Shown here: piece after piece, positions 17,867-25,721 of the stretch | Position numbering within the stretch: position 1 is the stretch's first letter | How the letters are laid out: each line of letters starts with the position of its first letter | Assembly: GCF_002386445.1 (NCBI RefSeq) | Contig: NZ_DGIR01000036.1 | Span: 62,001 to 126,000 of the forward strand | Origin: Pseudomonas sp. UBA4617 | GTDB taxonomy: Bacteria > Pseudomonadota > Gammaproteobacteria > Pseudomonadales > Pseudomonadaceae | DNA length: 64,000 bases | Reading direction: 5' to 3' | Program-made: the position numbers and the translations under genes | Notes under the pieces: generated by a model | Seen by the model: only the letters and a program-made list of their open reading frames with translations | Told to the model about the DNA's origin: nothing | The model's database searches: none

Positions 17867-18838
17867 ATGAGCGGCAAGCCCCCTGCAATATTCCTGATGG
17901 GCCCAACGGCAGCCGGCAAGACCGACCTGGCCATCGAACTGACCAAGGTTCTGCCCTGCGAGTTGATCAGTGTCGACTCGGCACTGGTCTACCGCGGCAT
18001 GGACATCGGTTCGGCCAAGCCTTCGAAGGAAATCCTCGCCGCCCACCCGCACCGGCTGATCGACATTCGCGATCCGGCCGAGAGCTATTCGGCAGCGCAG
18101 TTCCGTGCCGATGCCCTGGAGGCGATGGCCGAAATCACCGGGCGCGGCAAGATCCCCTTGTTGGTGGGCGGCACCATGCTCTATTACAAGGCGTTGATCG
18201 ATGGGCTGGCCGACATGCCGGCCGCCGACGCTGCGATACGTGCCGAGCTGGAGGCCCAGGCCGAAGCTGTGGGCCTGGCCGAGCTGCACCGCCAACTGGC
18301 CGAGGTCGATCCGGAATCGGCGGCGCGCATCCACCCCAACGACCCGCAACGGTTGATCCGGGCGCTGGAGGTATATCGGGTGAGTGGCGAGAGCATGACA
18401 GTCCATCGTCGGCGTCAATTCGCGGAAAGTCGCGACGCAGACGCAGGCGCTGGCGGACATTTGCCCTATACTGTCGCGAGTTTGGCGATTGCTCCTACAG
18501 ATCGTCACATTTTGCATCAGCGAATTGCGTTACGATTTTCGCAAATGTTGGAACAGGGCTTTGTCGATGAGGTCCGATCGCTGCGAGCCAGAAGTGACTT
18601 GCACGCGGGGCTGCCGTCTATACGGGCAGTGGGGTATCGGCAAGTCTGGGACTACCTCGATGGCAAGCTGACTGAGAATGAGATGCGTGAACGCGGTATC
18701 ATTGCCACCCGGCAGCTGGCCAAGCGGCAGTTTACCTGGTTGCGTGGCTGGCCTGACGTGCACTGGCTTGACAGCCTGGCCTGCGACAATCTGTCCCGCA
18801 CCTTGAAATACCTCGGGGCCATCTCCATATTGAGCTGA
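17867..18838 (+). CDS. miaA: tRNA dimethylallyltransferase MiaA
   Basis: 323 residues. It adds the dimethylallyl group to A37 of tRNAs that read UNN codons. The P-loop GPTAAGKTDLAIEL is at the N-terminus, followed by SVDSALVYRGMDIGSAKPS, the substrate-binding GGTMLYYKAL and the late RQLAKRQFTWLR. The base composition drops and codon use changes after about 18,460, towards the hfq promoter region. It is part of the mutL-miaA-hfq-hflX run. Confidence 0.96.
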   Translation: MSGKPPAIFLMGPTAAGKTDLAIELTKVLPCELISVDSALVYRGMDIGSAKPSKEILAAHPHRLIDIRDPAESYSAAQFRADALEAMAEITGRGKIPLLVGGTMLYYKALIDGLADMPAADAAIRAELEAQAEAVGLAELHRQLAEVDPESAARIHPNDPQRLIRALEVYRVSGESMTVHRRRQFAESRDADAGAGGHLPYTVASLAIAPTDRHILHQRIALRFSQMLEQGFVDEVRSLRARSDLHAGLPSIRAVGYRQVWDYLDGKLTENEMRERGIIATRQLAKRQFTWLRGWPDVHWLDSLACDNLSRTLKYLGAISILS

Positions 18839-18881
18839 GTCCCTGCTGATTGCCGTCTATTCTTGCGAAGGGGCGGCCTAA

Positions 18882-18909
18882 TTTATCGATTTTCTTGATT
18901 TTCTATTAT
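18882..18909 (+). promoter_or_regulatory. Possible hfq promoter in an AT-rich stretch
   Basis: TTTATC (18882-18887) and TATTAT (18904-18909) are separated by 16 bp inside the only AT-rich island of this operon, 24 bp before the hfq start. The match to a sigma-70 promoter is fair. An hfq promoter at this place would fit the separate hfq transcripts known in other gammaproteobacteria. Confidence 0.35.
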
Positions 18910-18932
18910 TGATCCTTACAGGAGTGCGGCAT

Positions 18933-19193
18933 ATGTCAAAAGGGCATTCGCTACAAGACCCTTACTTGAACACCTTGAGAAAAGAAAAGGTCCCGGTATC
19001 CATTTACCTGGTCAACGGCATCAAGCTGCAGGGCTCGATCGAATCTTTCGACCAGTTCGTAGTACTGCTGAAGAACACCGTCAGCCAGATGGTCTACAAG
19101 CACGCCATCTCGACCGTGGTTCCTGCGCGTCCGGTTCGCCTGCCAAGCCCGTCCGATTCCGAACACGGCGACAGCGAGCCAGGCAACGCCTGA
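18933..19193 (+). CDS. hfq: RNA-binding protein Hfq
   Basis: 86 residues from the ATG at 18933, preceded by AGGAG. The Sm fold covers about residues 8-68: SLQDPYLNTLRKEKVPVSIYLVNG forms Sm1 and YKHAISTVVP forms Sm2. A short acidic tail follows. Hfq forms a hexameric ring that pairs small RNAs with mRNAs and, in Pseudomonas, acts with Crc in carbon catabolite repression. Its gene is followed by hflX after 12 bp. Confidence 0.98.
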   Translation: MSKGHSLQDPYLNTLRKEKVPVSIYLVNGIKLQGSIESFDQFVVLLKNTVSQMVYKHAISTVVPARPVRLPSPSDSEHGDSEPGNA

Positions 19194-19205
19194 TAGGAGC
19201 CTGCA

Positions 19206-20507
19206 TTGTTCTTTGAGCGCCACGGTGGTGGTGAGCGGGCGTTGCTCGTTCACTTGGAAGGTCAGAACCCTGAGGCGCGCGAAGACCCGCAGGAGTTTCA
19301 GGAACTGGCATTGTCGGCCGGTGCCGACATCGTCTCGCTGGTCACGGTGTCAAGGCATCAGCCTTCCGCCAAATACCTGATTGGCAGCGGCAAGGTCGAA
19401 GAGTTGCACGACCTGGTCCATGCCGAACAGGTAGACCTGGTGATTTTCAATCACACCCTCACGCCCAGTCAGGAGCGCAACCTCGAGCGCGTGTTCGAGT
19501 GCCGTGTGCTCGACCGTACCGGGCTGATCCTCGATATCTTCGCCCAGCGGGCGCGTACCCATGAAGGCAAGCTGCAGGTCGAACTGGCCCAGCTCGAGCA
19601 CATGAGCACGCGTCTGGTCCGCGGTTGGACCCACCTTGAACGGCAGAAGGGTGGTATCGGCCTGCGCGGCCCGGGTGAAACCCAGCTGGAAACCGACCGC
19701 CGTCTGTTGCGGGTACGCATCCGCCAGATCAAGTCGCGCCTGGAGAAGGTGCGCAGCCAGCGCGAGCAGGCACGTCGCGGGCGCAAGCGCGCGGATATCC
19801 CGTCGGTGTCGCTGGTGGGTTATACCAACGCCGGCAAATCCACGCTGTTCAATGCTCTGACTGCATCCGAGGTGTATGCCGCGGACCAGCTGTTCGCCAC
19901 TCTCGACCCCACCCTGCGTCGGCTCGAGCTGAACGACCTGGGGCCGATCGTGCTGGCAGACACCGTGGGTTTCATTCGCCACCTGCCGCACAAGCTGGTC
20001 GAGGCATTTCGGGCTACGCTCGAAGAGTCGAGCAATTCCGACCTGTTGCTGCATGTGATCGACGCCCATGAGCCAGAGCGCATGGAGCAGATCGAGCAGG
20101 TACTGGCAGTATTGGGCGAGATTGGTGCCGAAGGGTTGCCGATCCTCGAGGTGTATAACAAACTCGACTTGCTCGAAGATGTCGAGCCGCAGATCCAGCG
20201 CAATGCCGATGGCAAGCCAGAGCGGGTCTGGGTATCGGCACGCGATGGGCGTGGCCTGGAGCTGGTCGGCCAGGCGATTGCCGAGTTGCTGGGGGATGAT
20301 CTGTTTGTCGGTACCCTGTGTCTGGAGCAGCGTTTTGCCCGCTTGCGCGCGCAATTCTTTGCCCTGGGTGCCGTGCAGGGTGAAGCGCATGATGAAGAAG
20401 GGCGCAGCCTGCTGAGCGTGCGACTGCCCAGGGTGGAACTGAATCGCCTGGTCAGCCGTGAAGGCATGGAGCCGCAAGTGTTTGTCGAGCAACACACTTT
20501 GCAATAA
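19206..20507 (+). CDS. hflX: Ribosome-associated GTPase HflX
   Basis: 433 residues, beginning with a TTG codon at 19206 preceded by AGGAG (19196-19200); no better start is in frame nearby. The N-terminal HflX domain has HQPSAKYLIGSGKVEEL and the glycine-rich loop GGIGLRGPGETQLETDRR. The G domain has G1 GYTNAGKSTLFN, G3 DTVGFIRHLP and G4 NKLD. HflX splits stalled or hibernating ribosomes. It sits between hfq and hflK as in most gammaproteobacteria. Confidence 0.96.
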   Translation: MFFERHGGGERALLVHLEGQNPEAREDPQEFQELALSAGADIVSLVTVSRHQPSAKYLIGSGKVEELHDLVHAEQVDLVIFNHTLTPSQERNLERVFECRVLDRTGLILDIFAQRARTHEGKLQVELAQLEHMSTRLVRGWTHLERQKGGIGLRGPGETQLETDRRLLRVRIRQIKSRLEKVRSQREQARRGRKRADIPSVSLVGYTNAGKSTLFNALTASEVYAADQLFATLDPTLRRLELNDLGPIVLADTVGFIRHLPHKLVEAFRATLEESSNSDLLLHVIDAHEPERMEQIEQVLAVLGEIGAEGLPILEVYNKLDLLEDVEPQIQRNADGKPERVWVSARDGRGLELVGQAIAELLGDDLFVGTLCLEQRFARLRAQFFALGAVQGEAHDEEGRSLLSVRLPRVELNRLVSREGMEPQVFVEQHTLQ

Positions 20508-20603
20508 ATGCTCGTCGAGGTCGCCGGGCAGCAGTGACAGGCATTCTGTAGCATTGGACGGCGCGCCGTGGGCGCGTCTTTGCTTTATCAGATGGAGAGC
20601 GCT

Positions 20604-21779
20604 ATGGCTTGGAACGAGCCGGGTGGCAACTCGAACAATCAGGATCCCTGGGGCGGCCGCCGCGGTGGCGGCGGCGGTGACAAGAAAGGTCCGCCGGATC
20701 TGGACGAGGCCTTCCGCAAATTGCAGGACAGCCTGAACGGCATGTTCGGCAGTGGCAAGAAACGTGGCGGTGGCGACCGCAATGTCGGCAAGGGCGGTGG
20801 CCTGGGCCTGCTGGGTATCGGCCTGGCGGTACTGGCTGCAATCTGGCTGTACAGCGCCGTGTATGTGGTCGACGAGCAGGAGCAGGCCGTGGTGCTGCGC
20901 TTCGGCAAGTACTATGAAACGGTCGGTCCCGGCCTGAACATCTACTTCCCACCGATCGATCGCAAGTACATGGAAAACGTCACGCGCGAGCGTGCCTACA
21001 CCAAGCAGGGCCAGATGCTGACCGAAGACGAGAATATCGTCGAGGTGCCGCTGACCGTCCAGTACAAGATCAGCAACCTGCAGGACTTCGTGCTTAACGT
21101 CGACCAGCCCGAGGTCAGCCTGCAGCACGCGACCGAAAGCGCCCTGCGCCACGTGGTGGGCTCCACCTCGATGGACCAGGTGCTGACCGAAGGCCGCGAG
21201 CAGATGGCCGTGGATATCCGCGAACGCCTGCAGCGCTTCCTCGACAACTACCGCACGGGTATCACCGTTACCCAGGTCAACGTGCAGAGCGCGGCAGCCC
21301 CGCGTGAAGTGCAGGAGGCCTTCGACGACGTGATCCGTGCGCGCGAAGACGAGCAGCGCGCGCGCAACCAGGCCGAGTCCTACGCCAACGGCGTGGTGCC
21401 GGAAGCCCGTGGTCAGGCCCAGCGCATCATCGAGGATGCAAACGGTTACCGTGACGAAGTCATTGCCCGGGCCAAGGGTGAGGCCGACCGCTTCAGCAAG
21501 CTGGTTGCCGAGTACCGCAAGGCACCTGACGTGACCCGTCAGCGCCTGTACCTGGAAACCATGCAGGAGGTCTACAGCAATTCGAGCAAGGTCATGGTGG
21601 CGACCAAGGATGGGCAGAACAACCTGCTCTACCTGCCGCTGGACAAGATGGTCGAAGGCAGCCGCAACCCGTCCGCGCCAACCACCAGCGTGTCACCATC
21701 GGTCAACGATGCGGCCGCCCGTGCGGCGCAGGACCTGCAACAGCAACAGCAGCCGCTGCGCACTAGGGAGAGCCGCTGA
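20604..21779 (+). CDS. hflK: FtsH protease modulator HflK
   Basis: 391 residues from the ATG at 20604 (MAWNEPGGNSNN). The N-terminal 70 residues are glycine-rich and cytoplasmic, then comes one membrane helix (LGLLGIGLAVLAAIWLYSAVYV) and a periplasmic SPFH/band-7 domain (about 90-270). A coiled coil rich in Ala, Glu and Arg and a glutamine-rich C-terminus follow. With HflC it forms the cage around the FtsH protease. Its stop overlaps the hflC start (TGATG). Confidence 0.96.
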   Translation: MAWNEPGGNSNNQDPWGGRRGGGGGDKKGPPDLDEAFRKLQDSLNGMFGSGKKRGGGDRNVGKGGGLGLLGIGLAVLAAIWLYSAVYVVDEQEQAVVLRFGKYYETVGPGLNIYFPPIDRKYMENVTRERAYTKQGQMLTEDENIVEVPLTVQYKISNLQDFVLNVDQPEVSLQHATESALRHVVGSTSMDQVLTEGREQMAVDIRERLQRFLDNYRTGITVTQVNVQSAAAPREVQEAFDDVIRAREDEQRARNQAESYANGVVPEARGQAQRIIEDANGYRDEVIARAKGEADRFSKLVAEYRKAPDVTRQRLYLETMQEVYSNSSKVMVATKDGQNNLLYLPLDKMVEGSRNPSAPTTSVSPSVNDAAARAAQDLQQQQQPLRTRESR

Positions 21780-22648
21780 TGAGCAACCGATCGCTGATCG
21801 CCCTGATCGCCGCCGTGGTCCTGGCCATCGTTGCCTGGAACAGTTTTTATATCGTGGCCCAGACCGAGCGCGCGGTAATGCTGCGCTTCGGCAAGGTGGT
21901 CCAGGCGGATGTCCAGCCGGGCCTGCACGTGAAGATTCCGTACGTGAACCAGGTACGCAAGTTCGACGCCCGCCTGATGACCCTCGACGCCCCGACCCAG
22001 CGGTTCCTGACCCTGGAGAAGAAAGCGGTGATGGTCGACGCCTACGCCAAATGGCGCGTCAAGGATGCCGAGCGCTTCTACACCGCCACTTCCGGCATGA
22101 AACAGATCGCCGACGAGCGTCTGTCGCGTCGTCTGGAAAGCGGCTTGCGTGACCAGTTCGGTAAACGCACCCTGCACGAGGTGGTTTCCGGTGAACGTGA
22201 TGCGCTGATGGCTGACATCACTGCATCGCTGAACCGCATGGCCGCCAAGGAGCTGGGTATCGAGGTGGTCGACGTACGCGTCAAGGCCATCGACCTGCCG
22301 AAGGAAGTCAACCGCAGCGTGTTCGATCGCATGAGCACCGAGCGTGAGCGTGAAGCCCGCGAGCACCGCGCCAAGGGTAACGAGCTGGCTGAGGGTATCC
22401 GTGCCGATGCCGACCGTCAGCGCCGCGTACTGCTGGCCGAAGCTTATCGCGAAGCAGAAGAAACCCGCGGTGATGGCGATGCCCAGGCGGCCGCCATCTA
22501 CGCCAAGGCCTACACCCAGGACGCCGATTTCTATGCGTTCTACCGTAGCCTGCAGGCGTACCGCGAGAGCTTCTCGAGCAAGAGCGACGTGCTGGTCCTG
22601 GACCCGAAAAACGAGTTCTTCCGTTTCCTGGACAAGAGCAGGCCGTGA
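21779..22648 (+). CDS. hflC: FtsH protease modulator HflC
   Basis: 289 residues. An N-terminal signal anchor (about 1-22) is followed by an SPFH/band-7 domain starting NSFYIVAQTERAVMLRFGKVV and a charged coiled coil (STEREREAREHRAKGNELAEG). It partners HflK in the FtsH-regulating membrane complex. Start and stop overlap hflK by 1 bp. A strong terminator lies about 100 bp downstream, so hflC is probably the last gene of this operon. Confidence 0.96.
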   Translation: MSNRSLIALIAAVVLAIVAWNSFYIVAQTERAVMLRFGKVVQADVQPGLHVKIPYVNQVRKFDARLMTLDAPTQRFLTLEKKAVMVDAYAKWRVKDAERFYTATSGMKQIADERLSRRLESGLRDQFGKRTLHEVVSGERDALMADITASLNRMAAKELGIEVVDVRVKAIDLPKEVNRSVFDRMSTEREREAREHRAKGNELAEGIRADADRQRRVLLAEAYREAEETRGDGDAQAAAIYAKAYTQDADFYAFYRSLQAYRESFSSKSDVLVLDPKNEFFRFLDKSRP

Positions 22649-22676
22649 TGCTCAGGCCCTGATTTTCAATGTAGCG

Positions 22677-22713
22677 GCACCCCGCCTGGCAGCTAAAACA
22701 CCTGGCGGGGTGC
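22677..22713. other. Stem-loop after hflC
   Basis: GCACCCCGCC (22677-22686) pairs perfectly with GGCGGGGTGC (22704-22713) around a 17-base loop. There is no T tract, so it is more likely an mRNA-stabilising or REP-like hairpin than a terminator. Confidence 0.5.
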
Positions 22714-22744
22714 ATCCTGATTGAAAAGGGGTGTATGATGAGGC

Positions 22745-22769
22745 AGCCGGGAAATTTCCCGGCTTTTTT
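22745..22769 (+). terminator. Rho-independent terminator of the hflKC operon
   Basis: The perfect 20-bp palindrome AGCCGGGAAATTTCCCGGCT is followed by five more T residues. It separates hflC from hisZ, which implies a separate promoter for hisZ within 22770-22950. Confidence 0.85.
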
Positions 22770-22950
22770 GCGTCTGCAAGGTTGATTGGCAAACCGCCAG
22801 TTGACGGTTTGGTCAGGTCGCATGGCAATTCGAGGGTATCGGGTACGGTGGCTGCGCTGGGATCAGTGCTGCCCGCTGCTGTGCGCGATACCGGCTTTAC
22901 TGACGGCTCGCCTGCTGGCAAGCCACCCGGACCAGAGGGGAAATGGCGTA

Positions 22951-24138
22951 ATGGCAACGGTAGACCGCTGGCTACTGCCAGATGGCATCGAGGAAGTACT
23001 GCCACCTGAGGCTGCGCGCATCGAAATCGCGCGTCGCCAGGTGTTGGACCTGTTCCAGAGTTGGGGCTACGAACTGGTCGTCACCCCGCATATCGAGTAC
23101 CTGGAGTCGCTGCTCACCGGCGCCGGCCAGGACCTGGATCAGCGCACCTTCAAGGTGGTGGACCCGCAGTCCGGCCGCCTGATGGGCTTCCGCGCCGACT
23201 TCACCCCGCAGGTGGCGCGCATCGACGCCCACACCCTGCGCCGTGAAGGCCCGAGCCGCCTGTGCTATGCCGGCAGCGTGCTGCACGCCCAACCGCGCGC
23301 CCTGTCCACCTCGCGCAGCCCGATCCAGCTGGGTGCCGAGTTGTACGGCGATGCCAGCCCAACCAGCGATGTCGAGGTCATCAGCCTGATGCTCGCCACG
23401 TTGCAATTGACTGATGTCCCGGACGTGCACATGGACCTCGGCCACGTCGGTATCTACCGTGGCCTGGCCCACGCTGCCGGCCTGTCTGGTGCGGTCGAGC
23501 AGCAACTTTTCGACGCCCTGCAGCGCAAGGCCGTCGATGAGGTCCAGGCGTTGACCGCCGACCTGCCGAAGGACCTGGGCAACATGCTGCGCGCGCTGGT
23601 CGAGCTGTGCGGTGGTCGTGAGGTGCTGGCAGAGGCCCGCGTGCGCCTGGGCCGTGCCCCGGCCAGCGTGCTGGCGGCGCTGGATGACCTGCTGGCGATC
23701 GCCGATCGCCTGGCATCGCGCTTCCCCGAACTGCCGTTGTACTTCGACCTCGGCGAACTGCGCGGTTACCACTACCACACCGGCGTGGTATTCGCCGTGT
23801 TCGTGCCTGGCGAAGGCCAATCGATCGCCCAGGGCGGGCGCTACGACGACATCGGCGCCGACTTTGGCCGGGCACGCCCGGCCACCGGTTTCTCCACGGA
23901 TTTGAAGACCCTGGTCACACTGGGGCGAGCGGAGGTCGTATTGCCAGCTGGCGGCATCTGGATGCCGGACAGTGGCGACGCGGCCCTCTGGCAGCAAGTC
24001 TGCCAGTTGCGCAACGAGGGCCAGCGTGTGGTTCAGGCCCTGCCTGGCCAGCCGTTGAGTGCTGCTCTCGAGGCGGATTGTGATCGGCAATTGATTCAGC
24101 AAGACGGGCGCTGGCAGGTTCTGCCGCTGACCCAGTGA
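22951..24138 (+). CDS. hisZ: ATP phosphoribosyltransferase regulatory subunit HisZ
   Basis: 395 residues from the ATG at 22951 (MATVDRWLLPDGIEEVLPPEA); the frame is open to 22786 but the extra part does not resemble the family. The protein has a class II aminoacyl-tRNA synthetase fold like HisRS but is not a synthetase; it activates the short form of HisG in the first step of histidine synthesis. Motif-like blocks are QRTFKVVDPQSGRLMGFRADFTPQVARI and AQGGRYDDIGADFGRARPATGFS. It precedes purA, with a 56-bp gap. Confidence 0.95.
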   Translation: MATVDRWLLPDGIEEVLPPEAARIEIARRQVLDLFQSWGYELVVTPHIEYLESLLTGAGQDLDQRTFKVVDPQSGRLMGFRADFTPQVARIDAHTLRREGPSRLCYAGSVLHAQPRALSTSRSPIQLGAELYGDASPTSDVEVISLMLATLQLTDVPDVHMDLGHVGIYRGLAHAAGLSGAVEQQLFDALQRKAVDEVQALTADLPKDLGNMLRALVELCGGREVLAEARVRLGRAPASVLAALDDLLAIADRLASRFPELPLYFDLGELRGYHYHTGVVFAVFVPGEGQSIAQGGRYDDIGADFGRARPATGFSTDLKTLVTLGRAEVVLPAGGIWMPDSGDAALWQQVCQLRNEGQRVVQALPGQPLSAALEADCDRQLIQQDGRWQVLPLTQ

Positions 24139-24194
24139 GTTTCTGCGTCGGCAACAGGCCGACAACCAAGTTTGCGTGAATGAGGACCAATGTA

Positions 24195-25487
24195 ATGGGT
24201 AAGAATGTCGTCGTCCTGGGCACCCAGTGGGGTGATGAGGGCAAAGGCAAGATCGTCGATCTGCTGACCGAACATGCTGCCGCCGTAGTGCGCTACCAGG
24301 GTGGCCACAACGCGGGTCACACCCTGGTGATCAACGGTGAGAAGACCGTTCTGCACCTGATTCCCTCGGGCATCCTGCGTGAAGGCGTACAGTGCCTGAT
24401 CGGCAACGGCGTGGTCGTTGCACCGGACGCGCTGATGCGTGAAATCACCAAGCTGGAAGAGAAAGGCGTACCGGTGCGCGAGCGCCTGCGCATTTCCCCG
24501 GCTGCGCCGCTGATCCTGTCGTACCACGTGGCCCTTGACCAGGCCCGCGAAAAAGCCCGTGGCGAAGCCAAGATCGGCACCACCGGCCGTGGTATCGGCC
24601 CAGCCTATGAAGACAAGGTCGCCCGTCGCGGCCTGCGCGTGGGCGACCTGTTCCACCGTGAGCGTTTCGCTGCCAAGCTGGGTGAGCTGCTGGACTACCA
24701 CAACTTCCAGCTGGTGAACTACTACAAAGAGCCGGCCATCGACTTCCAGCAGACCCTGGACGAGTGCATGGCCTACGCCGAACAGCTCAAGCCGATGATG
24801 CTCGACGTCACTGCCGAGCTGCACAACCTGCGTCGCGCCGGCAAGGACATCATGTTCGAAGGCGCCCAGGGTTCGCTGCTGGACATCGACCACGGTACCT
24901 ACCCGTACGTCACCAGCTCCAACACCACCGCTGGCGGTATCTCCACCGGTTCCGGCGTTGGCCCGATGTACCTCGACTACATCCTCGGTATCACCAAGGC
25001 CTACACCACTCGCGTGGGTTCCGGTCCGTTCCCGACCGAACTGTTCGACGAGACTGGCGCTACCTTGGCCAAGCGCGGCCACGAGTTCGGTTCGACCACT
25101 GGCCGTGCCCGCCGTTGCGGCTGGTTCGATGCCGTCATCCTGCGTCGCGCCATCGACGTCAACAGTATCTCGGGCATCTGCCTGACCAAGCTGGACGTAC
25201 TGGACGGCCTCGAAACCATCAACATCTGCGTGGGCTACAAGAACGAGAACGGTGCCGTCATCGACGCGCCTTCCGATGCCGACAGCTACATCGGCCTGGA
25301 GCCGGTGTACGAAGAGATGCCGGGCTGGAGCGAGTCGACCCTGGGCGTGAAAACCCTGGAAGAACTGCCAGCCAATGCGCGTGCCTACATCAAGCGCATC
25401 GAAGCGCTGATCGGTGCGCCGATCGACATCATCTCCACCGGCCCGGACCGCAACGAGACCATCGTGCTGCGCCATCCGTTCGCCTGA
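24195..25487 (+). CDS. purA: Adenylosuccinate synthetase
   Basis: 430 residues from the ATG at 24195 (MGKNVVVLGTQWGDEGKGKIVD), with GAGG upstream. It joins IMP and aspartate with GTP hydrolysis, the first step from IMP to AMP. The GTP loop GDEGKGKIVD, the IMP-site GHNAGHT, GTTGRGIGPAYEDK, the late GSTTGRARRCGW and TKLDVLD are all present. It is usually found behind hisZ in pseudomonads, as here. A terminator follows. Confidence 0.97.
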   Translation: MGKNVVVLGTQWGDEGKGKIVDLLTEHAAAVVRYQGGHNAGHTLVINGEKTVLHLIPSGILREGVQCLIGNGVVVAPDALMREITKLEEKGVPVRERLRISPAAPLILSYHVALDQAREKARGEAKIGTTGRGIGPAYEDKVARRGLRVGDLFHRERFAAKLGELLDYHNFQLVNYYKEPAIDFQQTLDECMAYAEQLKPMMLDVTAELHNLRRAGKDIMFEGAQGSLLDIDHGTYPYVTSSNTTAGGISTGSGVGPMYLDYILGITKAYTTRVGSGPFPTELFDETGATLAKRGHEFGSTTGRARRCGWFDAVILRRAIDVNSISGICLTKLDVLDGLETINICVGYKNENGAVIDAPSDADSYIGLEPVYEEMPGWSESTLGVKTLEELPANARAYIKRIEALIGAPIDIISTGPDRNETIVLRHPFA

Positions 25488-25509
25488 TCTGCCTCCCAGG
25501 CTGATCTGA

Positions 25510-25541
25510 CGCCGTGGTCCCGATAGGGGCCGCGGCGTTTT
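25510..25541 (+). terminator. Terminator after purA
   Basis: CGCCGTGGTCCC pairs with GGGGCCGCGGCG (two G-T type pairs) around GATA and is followed by TTTT, 22 bp after the purA stop. Confidence 0.75.
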
Positions 25542-25721
25542 CATTTGTGGCTAAGGCCCTGTGTGCGAACTATGCGAGCGGGGCTGCCGGCGAAGAGGCT
25601 GCTACAGGCAACCTGCTGAACCTTGGCACTTATCCCCGCTGCCACCGGCACAACCCTTGCTGTAAGAAGTTTCTGTAGATGCCATCAAAGTAGTGGCGCC
25701 AGAATACACGAGGGTTTCACC

